Below are positions 12,425-24,059 of a stretch of DNA of 64,000 nt, piece after piece. Source of the DNA: Medicago truncatula (taxonomy: Eukaryota > Streptophyta > Magnoliopsida > Fabales > Fabaceae). Position 1 is the stretch's first letter; the number at the start of each line of letters is the position of its first letter. Position numbers and translations under genes: made by a program. The stretch spans positions 36,460,091 through 36,524,090 of the forward strand of contig NC_053044.1 of NCBI RefSeq assembly GCF_003473485.1, read 5' to 3'. The notes beneath the pieces were generated by a model that was not told where the DNA came from, did no database searches, and saw only the letters and a program-made list of their open reading frames with translations.

Positions 12425-13915
12425 GGCTTGATACATGCTTTGGTCCCTTAACTAATTTTTAAATTTCATTTTGGTCCTCTAACTATAAAGTGTCTCAATT
12501 TGATCCCATAAATTTTCTGCAATTACCTCTTTTGGTCCTCTCCGTTAGTTTTTAACATTAAAAGACTAAGGTGAACTATATTTAAAGGTGGTTCACCATA
12601 GACCGTATTAAATTTTTTAATTTTAACCATTTGATTGATTCTTTAAAAGATGACTGTTGAATTATGTAGGGTATATTGTACTTTATTGTAAATCACTAAC
12701 ACCTAATACTTTTCTCACTTTCTTCATCTTCTTCTCTCATCTTCATCACCTTCAACAATCCTACCCAGAAAGAAGAAAAAATCAATAGCACAAATTAAAA
12801 CACATAAACTAGAATTAAAACACATAAACCTTCAAATAGAATTAAACCCATATTTTTTTTTTCTTAAAAAAACCAGAAATCATCATCATTAGCATCAACA
12901 ACACAAATCAAATTCAACCCATTTTAATTCTTTTCATCATCATCTTCATGAATTAAAAACAATGGATTTCTCCAAATTCAGCACATCAACAACACGATAC
13001 TTTGAACCAACAACATCATAAAAAAATATCTCTCTCTTCCCTTTCTCTCTTCCAATCCATTCATAGAAACATAACAAAAAAAATTGAATTCTTGCTTTTT
13101 TTCTCTTCCCTTTCTCTCAAATGTGTGGTACTGTAATCACACATAATCAAATGTGGGGTTTATTTCAATTCTTCCTTCCAGTAACTTTAAGTTACAATTC
13201 ATGGGATTTGATTTTGGATAACGTCTGAATAAATAAAAAATAAAACTTTATTGATTTATTTAGGATTTTATGAGATCCAATTTCTTAGTTTATGAGTTTC
13301 AACTGAAGCAAATCGAAGTACATTCCTTCGGGGAGAGTTCGAACGGGATAAGAAGAAAGTGTGGGAGATGGGTGATCTATGGAAGTATGGAGATGAGGGA
13401 GAGACACGCTGAAGAAGAAGAAAATAAGATAGAAGACCTTTTGTAATCTTTTTGCAACCTTATCACTTATTTTGGTGGGTTTGGCTTTGAATAAATTTTG
13501 CCCTTTGTAATAATATAAAGCTATTTTGTAAATGAATCTAGGTATTTTTGTTGCGTTGAATTTGTGGAAGCCATGAATTCATGATCTTGAAGGCGTGAGT
13601 TGATGTTGAATTTGAGTTTTTTCAGGTATATTGTATGAATGTTGATGAATTTTGTATAAACATGAAAAAGCGGTGGAAGGAAAAAGATGAAGAGAGGGAA
13701 AAAAAATTATGTGGTGATGGTTCACTATTGTATATAATGGACCTGCAATCGAATGGTTGAAATCATATCAAAAATGTTAGAAATTAAAAAACTAACGGAG
13801 ATGACCAAAATAGTAAACGGCAGAAGATTTATAGGACCAAATTGAGACACTTTGTAGTTAGGGGACCAAATTGAAAACAGAAAATAAGTTAATGGATCAA
13901 ATGATATATTAAGCC
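12425..13915. mobile_element. Mutator-like MITE with perfect 9-bp TSD
   Basis: The left end 'ggcttgatacatgctttggt' is inverted at the right end, which finishes 'atatattaagcc'. Inverted similarity covers about 125 bp, including the 'aactataaagtgtctcaatt' block. The flanking 9-bp repeat 'gttttaata' is perfect (12416-12424 and 13916-13924). The 1.49-kb interior differs from the element at 6476 and has no transposase ORF. It includes CT-rich and AAC/ATC-rich stretches that could be captured host sequence, but I cannot identify a source gene. Confidence 0.92.
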
Positions 13916-13963
13916 GTTTTAATAAGGACGATTATGAAATTTTGTTTGACTTCAAGTTTTATA

Positions 13964-14238
13964 CTCCCTCCGTTCTTTTTTAAGTGTCTCTTTTGGAGAA
14001 TTTTTTTGTTTCTATTTAACTGTCACTTTCAAAATTCAATACAACATTAAATAATGTTTTATCAATATTACCCTTAGTTATTTATTGTAGAGAGAGAAAT
14101 ATATGAAATAAGATATTAAATGAATAAGGTCAGTATAATAAAAGTATAACTTATTGCATCAAAAGTATTAACAATTATTGATTGTCTTGGTTTGTGTAAA
14201 ATGTCAAAATGTGACAATTAAAAAGGAACAGATGTAGT
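13964..14238. mobile_element. Stowaway-like MITE (degenerate right end)
   Basis: Starts 'ctccctccgttctttttta' next to TA. The right end 'aaaaaggaacagatgtag' is a worn inverse, also followed by TA. About 275 bp, no ORF. Confidence 0.8.
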
Positions 14239-14355
14239 ATATTGTTAGTAGATATGACCATTATCCATAATTAATTTTTAAAAAAACTAATAAATTAGTT
14301 TCATACTTATTCGTGAAAATTGGTTACACTTGTGATGACCATTATCCGTAAGAGC

Positions 14356-14531
14356 AATGATATTTGAACAACCATTTGGTACAAATTTTTTGACAACCTT
14401 CTTCTTCTCCCTTCTCATTTGTCAAAAACAATGGAGAGAGAAAAAGGAAGAGAGAGAGTAATAATATAATGTGAGTATGAGAGAGAAAGTTGTCTAAAAG
14501 TTGTCACTAAATGGTTGTACAAATATAATTT
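14356..14531. mobile_element. Small MITE, copy 1 (family also at 40699)
   Basis: The ends form an inverted repeat: 'aatgatatttgaacaaccat' at the left and 'atggttgtacaaatata' at the right. The interior is rich in 'gagagagaaa'. The same element lies in opposite orientation at 40699-40873. Target duplication is unclear, so the superfamily is not assigned. Confidence 0.7.
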
Positions 14532-15557
14532 CTCTATCCGTAATTAATTTTTGAAAATATAAATAAATTAAATTTTACATAATGACCATTATGCACATAA
14601 AATTTAGGATATCATGAGTTTAATAAGGACAATCATGAAATTTTAAAGGACTTCGATTTTTATATATTGTTAGTAGATAAATTTATGCCATAATACATTG
14701 TTTTTTCCTATATGTAAGGTAGTTTGATAATAATAAGAAGAAAGAGTAAACAAATTGAATTTTATATTTTGCAAAACTACCATTAAGCACATAAAATTAA
14801 GCTGATCATGAGTTTAAGAAATGACAATTATGAGAATTTGTTGGTGTACAATTTTTAATATATTTTTATTATTAGACAAATAAATTAAATTTTGCAAAAC
14901 GACCATTATGCACATAAAATTAAGGAGCTCTTGAGTTTTAATAAAGACGATTATGAAATTTTGATGGATTGCAATTTTTATATATTGTTAGTAGATTTTT
15001 CTAAAAACAAATAAATTAAATTTTACAAAATAACAATTATGCACATAAAATTAAGAAATCATGAGTTTTAATAAGGTCGTTTATGAAATTTTATTGGATT
15101 TCAATTTTTCTATGTTGGTGGTAAAAGTTCTCATTTTGATGTTAATTTTAAGCCTCAAAGTGGATTGGGCCGACCTTGTTAACTCATTAAGGTTCTGTTT
15201 GGTAAAAATAGTGGATGACTGATAAGTTAGCTGATAGCTTATAGCTTATGGCTGATAGCTTATAGCTGATGACTGATAGCTGATAAGCTACTTGAAGTGT
15301 TTGATAAAATTAGCGATTCAATTAGTTGATAGATGTAAAATTACATAAACGGATATTTTTAATTCATAATAAAGTTTATATCAATTAACGTTTAAAGTAT
15401 TTAAAAATAAAAAATAAAAAATTGTTAATTTAATATTATTATTAAATTAATTTTTAATTCCTAAATGTTAATTTATATTTATTTTCATTTGCCTAAAAAA
15501 ATTAGATATAAAGTGTAAAAAAGTTTAAACGTAACAATAAATAAAATATAGTTTGTA

Positions 15558-15559
<2 letters not shown>

Positions 15560-15607
<48 letters not shown>
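15560..15607. repeat. (AT)n microsatellite
   Basis: About 24 uninterrupted AT dinucleotides inside the Tourist-like element. Confidence 0.97.
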
Positions 15608-15608
<1 letters not shown>

Positions 15609-15832
15609 CATGGATATTTTGACTCCAAGAGTAAGTCTATAGACTTACTCCAAATCTTGGCCATTAATTCTAATATCAATCAATGATTTAAGTTGATTAT
15701 TAATAATTGATATGACAGACTTTAATTTTCTTTTCTATGCTAGTTAAACACTCATCATCACAAAATAACAAAACAATTAATAACTTTTAATTGATTGATT
15801 TTGTAAAAAAGAAAAAAAAACTTTTAATTGAT

Positions 15833-15834
<2 letters not shown>

Positions 15835-15879
<45 letters not shown>
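15835..15879. repeat. (AT)n microsatellite
   Basis: About 22 AT dinucleotides inside the same Tourist-like element. The repetitive Ile-Tyr ORFs across this and the previous tract are artefacts. Confidence 0.97.
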
Positions 15880-15883
<4 letters not shown>

Positions 15884-17410
15884 AGGTAAACATAACGTTC
15901 TCTTTTTTTTTTTGTTGGAGAAAATTATTGTATTATTCTCCACAATTCTGATATATCATACAAAAATAACGTGTCATTTCCCAATAAAAAAAAAAGGTGA
16001 CATTAAATATTGAAATAGTCACACAAAAAAAAAACGTAACAATTATAATGAAAAAAAACTTTAACGTAACTGTAAAAAAAAATATTTTTTCTATTGAGAA
16101 AAAAAAAAGGATCTTTCATTCATAAAAAAAAAAAAAAAAAAAAGCATTCATATTTAAAACATATGTATTTTACTTTATAATATAATAAATGATTAAGGGT
16201 AAAAAAAAATGGAATTTAGTTAGAATAATAAGGGTAAAATTTGAATTAAAAGTGAGACGCTATAAGCTCAAGCATTACTTGAAATAGCTTCCGAAAAATA
16301 GCTTATAAGCTCGTAAAATAAGCTCATGGTGAAAAAGTGTTACCAAACAATTTTTTTTTTGTCAAACGAGCTTAATAAGTTATAAGCTAATAGATGTGTC
16401 TTACCAAAGAGTTTCTAAGTCACACCAAAATTTAAAACTCTACTTTTTTTTATAACAAACCAAATACATGTGTTTTTTTTTTTTTTTTTGACAAAGATTA
16501 AAGATATGTGTTAAAAATTTGAAGAATATTTTTATACCGTTTAAATTAACTTATTTTTGAGCTTATAAAAAATAGCTTATGCAAATAAATAAATTTTTAT
16601 GTTAATTTATAATTTTAATTGTATCTTCATTAATTGTTTCATTATAAACTACATTGACAAACTTTTTTTTTGTGAGTAAACATTGACAAACTTATAAATA
16701 ATGTTTTGTATGACCTAAAAAATAAGACAATGCAAATAAACACAAAACGTGAAAGCTAAGTAGATAATGTTATGATATGTTGATGGATCTTTAAAAATAA
16801 ACGTTGTATTGGTGGAGTGTAAACCCGTGACATAGCTATAACCATTACGTTGTCAAAAATAGAGAAAGAAGCTATAACCAAGAGTGTTTCCTAATACAGT
16901 CATAACTAAAAGAAAAATACGTAATGACTATTCAAGCTTCTACTTGCTAGTTGGTGTTTGAGGGTTTAGAATCAATCTCTCCATTGCATGTCTACATACA
17001 TTCATTCTAGCCAATATAGTGCAAATGCTTTTCTTAAATAAAACACAAAATGATCACATTAATTATTTGACATATATATATATATGTATTATCATTTTAC
17101 TTCTCAAAGAAATCGCGTTACCATTAGTAGAAAAACGTGTTATCTCAAAACTTGTTTTTATAGGATGTTATCTTTTTTTTCTTAGGCATGATAGGATGTT
17201 GTAAAAAAAGTCATATATTGTACAACACAATTTACCCTTTTCTAATAGTAAACAAAAACTAAACAGATTTTCTGTATGTGTGCTGTGTCCATGGAAAGAG
17301 AAAAATTAATGAAGAAAAATTACTAAGGTTACATTGCTTTAAGGAAATCAAATCAAATTACTAGTACAATATTTTACACCTACTATAAGCCCTAGTAAGA
17401 ATATATATCA

Positions 17411-17420
17411 CTATATAAGT
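17411..17420 (+). promoter_or_regulatory. Putative TATA box of the germin-like gene
   Basis: 'ctatataagt' lies about 50 bp upstream of the start codon at 17469. That is a normal plant TATA position if the 5' UTR is short, and the sequence between is A/C-rich leader-like. Confidence 0.6.
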
Positions 17421-17468
17421 AGCACAAGCCATTCTCACATTCCCATAACCCAAATTCAATTTTCAAAG

Positions 17469-18101
17469 ATGAAGATGAATCACATTATTGTTTTCTTTTT
17501 TGTTCTCCTCTCATCATATACCTCACATGTTTCTTCTTCTGCCAATGATTTCTGTGTAGCAAACTTGCTCAACAATCCAGACACCCCTTCAGGCTATCCA
17601 TGCAAATCACCAACAGTGGATGATTTTGTGTTCTCTGGCTTTGTACCTGGAAACTTAATCAACGAATTTAATGTAAAATTAACCAAAGTATCTGTCATTG
17701 AATTACCAAGTCTCAATGGACTCGATGTCTCTGCGGCAAGAGTAGATATTGGTGTAAATGGATCTGTTCCGATGCATACTCATCCCGATGCAACTGAATT
17801 ACTAATCATGGTTCAAGGTAAAGTTACAGCTGGATTTATTAACCTTACAGAAGTTTTTGTCAAAGATCTTCAGCTTGGTGATATTATGGTTTTTCCTAAG
17901 GGACTAATGCATTTTGTTGTTAACTCCGGTGCTGAAGAAGCTATTGCTTTTGCTACTTATAGTAGCTCAAAGCCTAGCTTTCAGTTTCTTGATTATGTAT
18001 TATTTAGAAATAACTTACCTACTTCTATAATTGCACAAACTACTCTTCTTGATGTTTCACAAATTAAGAAGCTTAAGGCTCGGTTTAACGGCACTGGCTA
18101 G
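17469..18101 (+). CDS. Germin-like protein (cupin, ABP19/20-like subfamily)
   Basis: A single-exon 210-residue secreted cupin. An N-terminal hydrophobic signal peptide (about residues 4-24) is followed by the two conserved germin cysteines (C29 and C45). Germin box 1 'HTHPDATE' supplies His103, His105 and Glu110, and box 2 'GDIMVFPKGLMHF' supplies His148; together these are the complete metal-binding set. There are N-glycosylation sequons at N97 and N125. Known family members form manganese-containing cell-wall hexamers, some with oxalate oxidase or superoxide dismutase activity; which activity this one has cannot be told from sequence. Length is normal, and the start is the first ATG after the TATA-like box. 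ABP19/20 relatives were once called auxin-binding proteins, but auxin binding should not be assumed. Confidence 0.95.
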   Translation: MKMNHIIVFFFVLLSSYTSHVSSSANDFCVANLLNNPDTPSGYPCKSPTVDDFVFSGFVPGNLINEFNVKLTKVSVIELPSLNGLDVSAARVDIGVNGSVPMHTHPDATELLIMVQGKVTAGFINLTEVFVKDLQLGDIMVFPKGLMHFVVNSGAEEAIAFATYSSSKPSFQFLDYVLFRNNLPTSIIAQTTLLDVSQIKKLKARFNGTG

Positions 18102-19940
18102 GATTACTTATGAATATCGACTTCTATGTAATCAAGTGTGTTTGGTTATTATGTTTCTATGCCAATTTTCATGATAATAATACGAGAATATAGTATGGTT
18201 CTTTTCTAATCTCAATGATTTTTACTATGGTTCTTATTCTTATTATCATATAATCTGTTAACCGCAGATATGAAACTTAGCTATATAGTCAAAAAGATAT
18301 TGATAGATTGACATGATACAATAAAAAACTTAGCACACATAATGTCAATCTTCTCGAATTAGCTAAAACCAATTTAATTGTCATGTTTTTTCTGTTTGCT
18401 AATTCGAGTTTAGATTCAGATTGAGTTCCATTTATCGATATCTGCCGGTCCTGAATGTTTCTTAACATTATAATTGGCATGGTTGAATGGCTGATTGTTC
18501 CATTCATTGTAGCTTAAGATAGATTGCCTCAATAAGGATTTGGATATTTTTATACCGATGCATTGAAGCAAGATAAGATGAGATCGCAAAAGCTAATCAA
18601 AATGTCATTGAAAAAACAAGTTAATTTTACTGTGCTGAAAAGTTTTGTCTAAAGTTTATTAAAGCTATATATTTACACCAAAGGATGGCTGACTGCTATG
18701 CAACTAAATGGACCATCTTTTAAATGAGATTTTGAACATCGTTGCCAAGACAAAGATTTTCAGTCTATAATAACAATCAACCTTGTCATCAATGTTTTAT
18801 ATTTCATAACTAATGATATATGCTTAGAATGGTATATGTACATGAATGAAGAAAGTATGAGACACTATTCTCAATGTTAAGATGCTTAAACCAACATACC
18901 ATTTCCCAAATTGTCTTAAAAAAGGGCAACATTGTTTCTCATGTAAGAAAAAATCAGTTTCTAACATTGAGAACATATCACTATATATCTGAGTTCCCAA
19001 AATTTAGACTTATTGATTGTTGTTTTTCAGTGATTTTATTTCATATTAAAATGCAATCTATTACTTTTAATCTACCTAATCTAGCAATTTTGATTTCTAT
19101 GGCAGTGATTTTGATTTTTTAGATTATTTTGATGGATTGAATAATCTGCTTTTATCTTTGCAATTTTAGATTCTTCCCAAAGCAAATATTTTCATGTGTG
19201 AGTTCATTGCAACACAATTAGGTAGGTCTCTCTCTCATGTTTCCTTCTCAAACTCATCATAAATTCAAATTATTTTCCTTTATTTTGAAATATTTTTGCC
19301 TAGTAGCTACATCCGATTCTCCGATGTGTTCATCCACTTGGTCTTATTTTGCTTTTGATAACAAGTTATAGATTCTGTTTTGGTGCTATTTAATCATAAC
19401 TCCCCTTAATTTTGTTGTTGGAACAATTGAAGTTCCAGTGTGAAGATTGAGAGAATGATTGTGATGAAATAGAACAATGAGGAAAAATTAAAATCTTATT
19501 AACAAGGAATGGAATTAAATAGTGAATCATGATAAGGTTACTTATATAGAAAGCAATTCAACTAACCATCTCAACAAACTAGCTAACACCTCTTACTTGT
19601 TCAACAAGTCACTAACTAAAAACAGTTATGTAAACTATATAGATTGATTCACCAATCAATTCACAGATTACTTGTATTACAAGTGATTATTCTTAAACAT
19701 GATAGTCAATAATTCGTTTTTATATTTATGCTTTTGCAATGTTCTAGCTATACTCCACATTCTGGATTTCATGGAGTTATATGGCTTCTCAGTTAACATC
19801 AAGAAAATTATTCCACATAAAGAGCCACAAGACAGAAGAACTATAATCACAATGCTGTTAAAAAGGTCTTTGATCCAATTTTTTCTGCAGTTTCCACTAA
19901 CTTGCCAAATAGCAGAAAATTGTCTCCAACTTCCTTCCTC
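18102..19940. other. Intergenic DNA after the germin-like gene
   Basis: This holds the probable 3' UTR of the germin-like gene (about the first 150 bases) and then AT-rich sequence with only short unsupported ORFs. No gene is seen. Confidence 0.6.
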
Positions 19941-19948
19941 TGTCAAGT

Positions 19949-20032
19949 GTATTTCAATTAGTTTTAAAAAGTTCGTTGATAACAGTATTTCAATTAGTTT
20001 TAAAAAGTTCATTGATAACAGTATTTCAATTT
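19949..20032. repeat. 36-bp tandem repeat, about 2.3 copies
   Basis: 'gtatttcaattagttttaaa' begins at 19949 and 19985, with a partial third copy at 20021. The period is 36 bp, and the unit ends in 'gttgataaca' or 'attgataaca'. Confidence 0.9.
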
Positions 20033-20265
20033 CTTTTTACGGATATAAATTTTATTTCTAAACATTAAAATTTATACTTTTGATAAGTCGACGCACCCTT
20101 CTAAACTGATAAAAATTTCTAAGCCTTAATAAAACTTATATGCAAGTCATGTAATTTTGAGGAATATCACTTGAGAAACTTGGATACAAGGAAACTAACA
20201 AAATTATTTATTTATCTACCAAAATATATCCATATATCATACATACAGCGTCGTACTCAGCGACA

Positions 20266-23200
20266 TTAAAAGAGTAGCAAGTTGTTGGTAACGTCGTAGC
20301 CCAACTTCTCCAAATTGGGCTTTACTGCAAACTGAACCATGGGTGGTGGGCCACATACCAACGCCAATGTATCTGGAGAAGCCTGTGGAACATGTTGCTT
20401 CAAAATACTTTCAGTAATGAACCCCACACTATATTCCCACCCTTCTCTTTTACTTTCTTGTACCACATACCACACTTTGAATTGTTCATGCTTCTTAGCC
20501 CATGAATCCATCTCTTCCCTCAACAATATATCATCCTCGCTTCGATTAGCATACACAACATGCAATTCAGTTAGATCTTCTGGGTCTTTTAGAATTGCTT
20601 GAACCACTTGGTAAATTGGTGTTATCCCACTTCCACCGGCCAACATAGCTAGTCTCTTTGCAAATTTGTGCTTACCGTGAACCATAAAGTTTCCTCTACC
20701 AGCATACTCTATGTGTCCTAATGGACCTTTTATATCCAAGGTTGAGCCAATAGGCATTGAATCCAAGTGTTGAGACATTAGGCCACCATTAGGGAACTTT
20801 GGATGCACCCCTTTTAAGTAAATCTTAACCACTAGATCAAAATGTCCCTTTTCATCTACGCTGCTTGTTGGTGTGTAAGCTCGCATGCATAACTTCTCAT
20901 CAATAGTTGCGCATAAGAATATGTGCTTCCCCACAGGTAATCCCAAGAGCTGTCCCTCGTAAGGTAATGCAAAACGAAAGAGCCTAACGTCGTGAGAGAT
21001 TGACTTTTTAAAGAGAAGCTTGCATGAGGTTTTCTCACGCGGGTTTAAAGCTACACTAACACTGCGTAAAGGTGTAACTGGAAGCGTAATTTCCTTGATG
21101 GGGGCCAAATTTGTGGTAACACTAACAGAAGTGTTATGCATTGAGATATCTGGTGAGGAGTAACTGCCAGTGGTTATGAGTTCACCTATTCGATACTGCT
21201 CAATTATTTTCTTGGCTTTGTCAGAGTGGATTGCTTCGAACTCCTCTGTACAATCGGTGCCAGCATTGATGAGGATGCTATCGGCACCACCAGGGTGATC
21301 TTTGATGAAACGTGTGCAGTCATAGACGTGGCCATGGACAATGATCCATGCTGATTCAGCGTTATTATGTTTTTCTACTTCAGAAATGGTGTAGGTTTTT
21401 GAGCTAGTGATCATGAAGGGTGAAGAGAGACTCTTCTTGAGAATTGAGTTAGAATCTGATGATTTTTCCAACTGTCTTTCTTTTGCCATCCAGCCACCTG
21501 ATTGGTTCCCTGGTTGAGTTGGGTGCTCAAACAATATTCCAATTTCACCCTTGTTAGCTTTGCATAAACTTGATTTCACTTTGAACCAGCAGTTATTCAT
21601 CATGCCCTGAACAAATGCATAGTAAAAGCTTGTTAATTCAGATGCTTTATTAAAGCAAAGTTTTAACGTGATTTACGCCCTCAGTTAATAAAAATTGATA
21701 TATTTGAACCAAATTTTTGACCAAATACGTTAACTTTTGTAGACTTAATTTTTTCTTATATATTGTACCGGAGCTAGTACTAAGTTACAAGGTTTGGAGT
21801 ATGTGTACTTGCCATGAGATTCCAAATGAGGTTCTGAGGTTGGGTGTTGAGGGACTCATCCCAAGCTCGTACAGCAATATCCTTGGCTCCTAGAAGGTCC
21901 AACACTTCAACTTCCAAGGACCAAAAGCACCAGCACCAGTACTTACCGTACTTGTTTGGTTTTTCTGAATGGTCCAATGTGCATACTTGCCATGTTTCAC
22001 CACCGTCCATTGTTACTTCAACACGTGTCACCTTTCTACCACCCCCTGCACAATCATCAATAACTGAGGTTACTCTCTTTGTTTTCAACGAAGTTCAAAG
22101 TCAAATACATGTAGTGACAGCTTGAAATTAGACACAGTAAAAGAGGATTAGTGCATCTTTAGATTTAAATTTTGGGGAGTCAAAAGTGATTATAAAACTT
22201 AATAAAATTGAGTTTAGACTTTAGACAAGAACTGATTTTGACTAAAAGTTAGAATATACTAACTTGTTAGAACCAAACACACCCTTAATCTTTGGGAACA
22301 AACAAAAATGATTTTCCTCTCGTTGCAATAGTATAAAACTCACCTGAATATGCATAGCCTCTAAGTAAATAAGGCATCTGAGTAGTGCATGAGTTGATAG
22401 GCAGTATTTCATCATGGCATGGTGATGTTATCACAGAGTTTACATTCAGCTCGTTTATAATATACTCCGGCTTATACCACCAAGCTAAAAAATAAAATTA
22501 CATACATTAGTCACATTTACATAAAATAATAATAAAAATGTCTCGTAAGTACAGTTCAATTGATACCTAGTAGGTCCGGTTCGAACCAAAATAAATTACC
22601 TTCAGCATTGGCAAGCTCAGCATCAACATGTGAAGGAAGTACTCTATTATCATTGTAGTGATAATAATTATCAGATTGTTTAGAAGTAACAATAATACGC
22701 TTCAACCATTTCACCATTCTTCCTCCAATGAAACCAGGTATTATAATTCTAACAGGAAAACCATGATCTGGTGTTAAAACGTCACCGTTTTGCATATATG
22801 CAAGAATGATATCACGGGAAGGATCCAATGCAACCTCCCTTGTGATACTAGTTCCATATTTGGATCCACCACCACCTGGAAGTTCCTCAGCACCTTCAAA
22901 ACATACATAGAGGGCCCCACTGTTACGGTTCAAGATGCCACAACTCTTGAGTACGGTGCACAGTGGTACACCACGCCATACTGAAGTGGAGATACCAGCT
23001 GCACCCCAGTTGAAACCAATGCTTTGTTTTATCATGTTCTGTTCCTTGCGCCGGTTACCCGCGCATACAAGGGTAACAGGGAATTCATGACTTGGGAAGT
23101 CGTCGATTAGTTGGGCCATCGTGAATTGGGTCGGGTTTTTGACCAGACCTGATACTTCGATGGTCCAACTATCCCATTGTGCTTTTGGGACAGGTCCGTG

Positions 23201-23592
23201 GTTACGGACATAGTGGAGTGGGACAGGTGTAATAAAACCATGTTCTACTAGTTCTTGAAGTGGTGGCTCTGAGTTGAAGGGGTGTTTTCCTGTCAGACGG
23301 AGCATTGAGGTGTTCCGTTTGATCCATTGATCAGAGGTCCCAGCGTCGCGTGGATCAAAGATTGATGGTTCTAGTTCTTTGGTGGTTTGCTTTGATTTCA
23401 TAATGAGGTTGTTGTTGAAGTTTTGAATCTCCTCCTCGTCGTCTTCGTCTTCGCTTGAGGAATGATAATTATGAAATGGCAATGGCGGTTGGGGGATTTA
23501 TTGAAATGCATGATATCTGAAGTTGACCTGAAAGTGTGGATTGGACCTTTTTCAAGGCCTGTCCAGATGCGATTATCTACAGAAGCCGCCAT
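20266..23592 (-). CDS. NIA: Assimilatory NADH nitrate reductase, apparent 1-nt frameshift in exon 1
   Basis: Reduces nitrate to nitrite with NADH in the cytosol, the first step of nitrate assimilation. Exons: 23592-22600, 22484-22344, 22045-21813, 21606-20266. Joined length is 2708 nt, one short of a 902-residue frame. Domain order is complete: molybdopterin domain with its cysteine in '[10 protein letters not shown]'; dimerisation domain; hinge 1 with the 14-3-3 site 'LKKSLSSPF'; cytochrome b5 with heme ligands in 'DHPGG' and 'HSDKA'; FAD domain ('RAYTPTS'); NADH domain ('GSGITP', 'CGPPPM'). The conserved start 'MAASVDNR' (23592) is in a different frame from the rest of exon 1. The frames meet at a C-run near 23492-23496, and the downstream frame has an upstream stop and no ATG of its own. 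Either a real null lesion or a homopolymer sequence error. The third intron is GC-AG. Confidence 0.93.
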
Positions 23593-23707
23593 TGAAGAAA
23601 ATTGGTTGATGAGTGATGAGGTAATAGTAGTGATGAATGAGAGTAGTTGATTTTTGGATATGGAAGAGGTGAATTGATTTTGAGCGGGTAATGATGGAGT
23701 GAATGAG

Positions 23708-23722
23708 GGAATATATATAGAG
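23708..23722 (-). promoter_or_regulatory. Putative TATA box of nitrate reductase
   Basis: On the minus strand 'ctatatatattccc' lies about 120 bp upstream of the start at 23592. That leaves a leader of roughly 90 nt, usual for plant nitrate reductase genes. Confidence 0.5.
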
Positions 23723-24059
23723 AAGTATATGGAATTGGATTATGGAGAGAGACGTGACCAAGATATACAGAAAGGTCTTCAAATTGATTTAATTAACTGC
23801 TACTTTGCAAGTGAATTGTATTATATTTATTTATTGATTTTAGTGGATTAGATTCGTCCCCACACAACACATGACTAAAAAAAAATGATTGTTGTTTACA
23901 CTTTTGTGCAACAGTCCCTTGGTTGGACATGTATTCAAAGTAAACCAGGCAGTTCAATCCTGATTCATGGCTTTCACCCATAGAATGAAGGTCATTCAAA
24001 CTTCTAACAGCAATTTTTCTTGCACACATTTGGAAGAGGGAAATTACCATTAATCAACA

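Larger units (their letters stand above)
12185..15115. repeat. Diverged satellite-like array broken up by MITEs
   Basis: A unit containing 'catgagttttaataaggac', then 'atgaaatttt', 'tatatattgttagtagat' and 'accattatgcacataaaatt' recurs in the same orientation near 12190, 12405 (continued after 13916), 14610, 14804, 14927 and 15056. Spacing between the last four starts is about 123-194 bp. The Mutator-like MITE at 12425-13915, the Stowaway element at 13964-14238 and the small MITE near 14356 interrupt it. No coding potential is visible. Confidence 0.65.
15191..16415. mobile_element. Tourist-like (PIF/Harbinger type) element
   Basis: Termini 'ggttctgtttggta' and 'taccaaagagtttc' are imperfect inverted repeats flanked by the 3-bp duplication TAA (15188-15190 and 16416-16418). 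Subterminal regions are full of 'tagcttata' motifs in both orientations. The interior contains two long (TA)n tracts and no transposase. A relative is at 32382-33095. Confidence 0.8.

Noticed and set aside
15485..16013. ORFs encoding long Ile-Tyr repeats on both strands
   Set aside because: They are translations of (TA)n microsatellites inside a Tourist-like element.
17469..18101. Auxin-binding protein function for the germin-like gene
   Set aside because: The ABP19/20 name is historical; the sequence shows a germin-type cupin and nothing specific for auxin binding.
19677..20061. Overlapping ORFs of 111 and 120 codons on opposite strands
   Set aside because: Generated partly by a 36-bp tandem repeat; no domain or gene structure.
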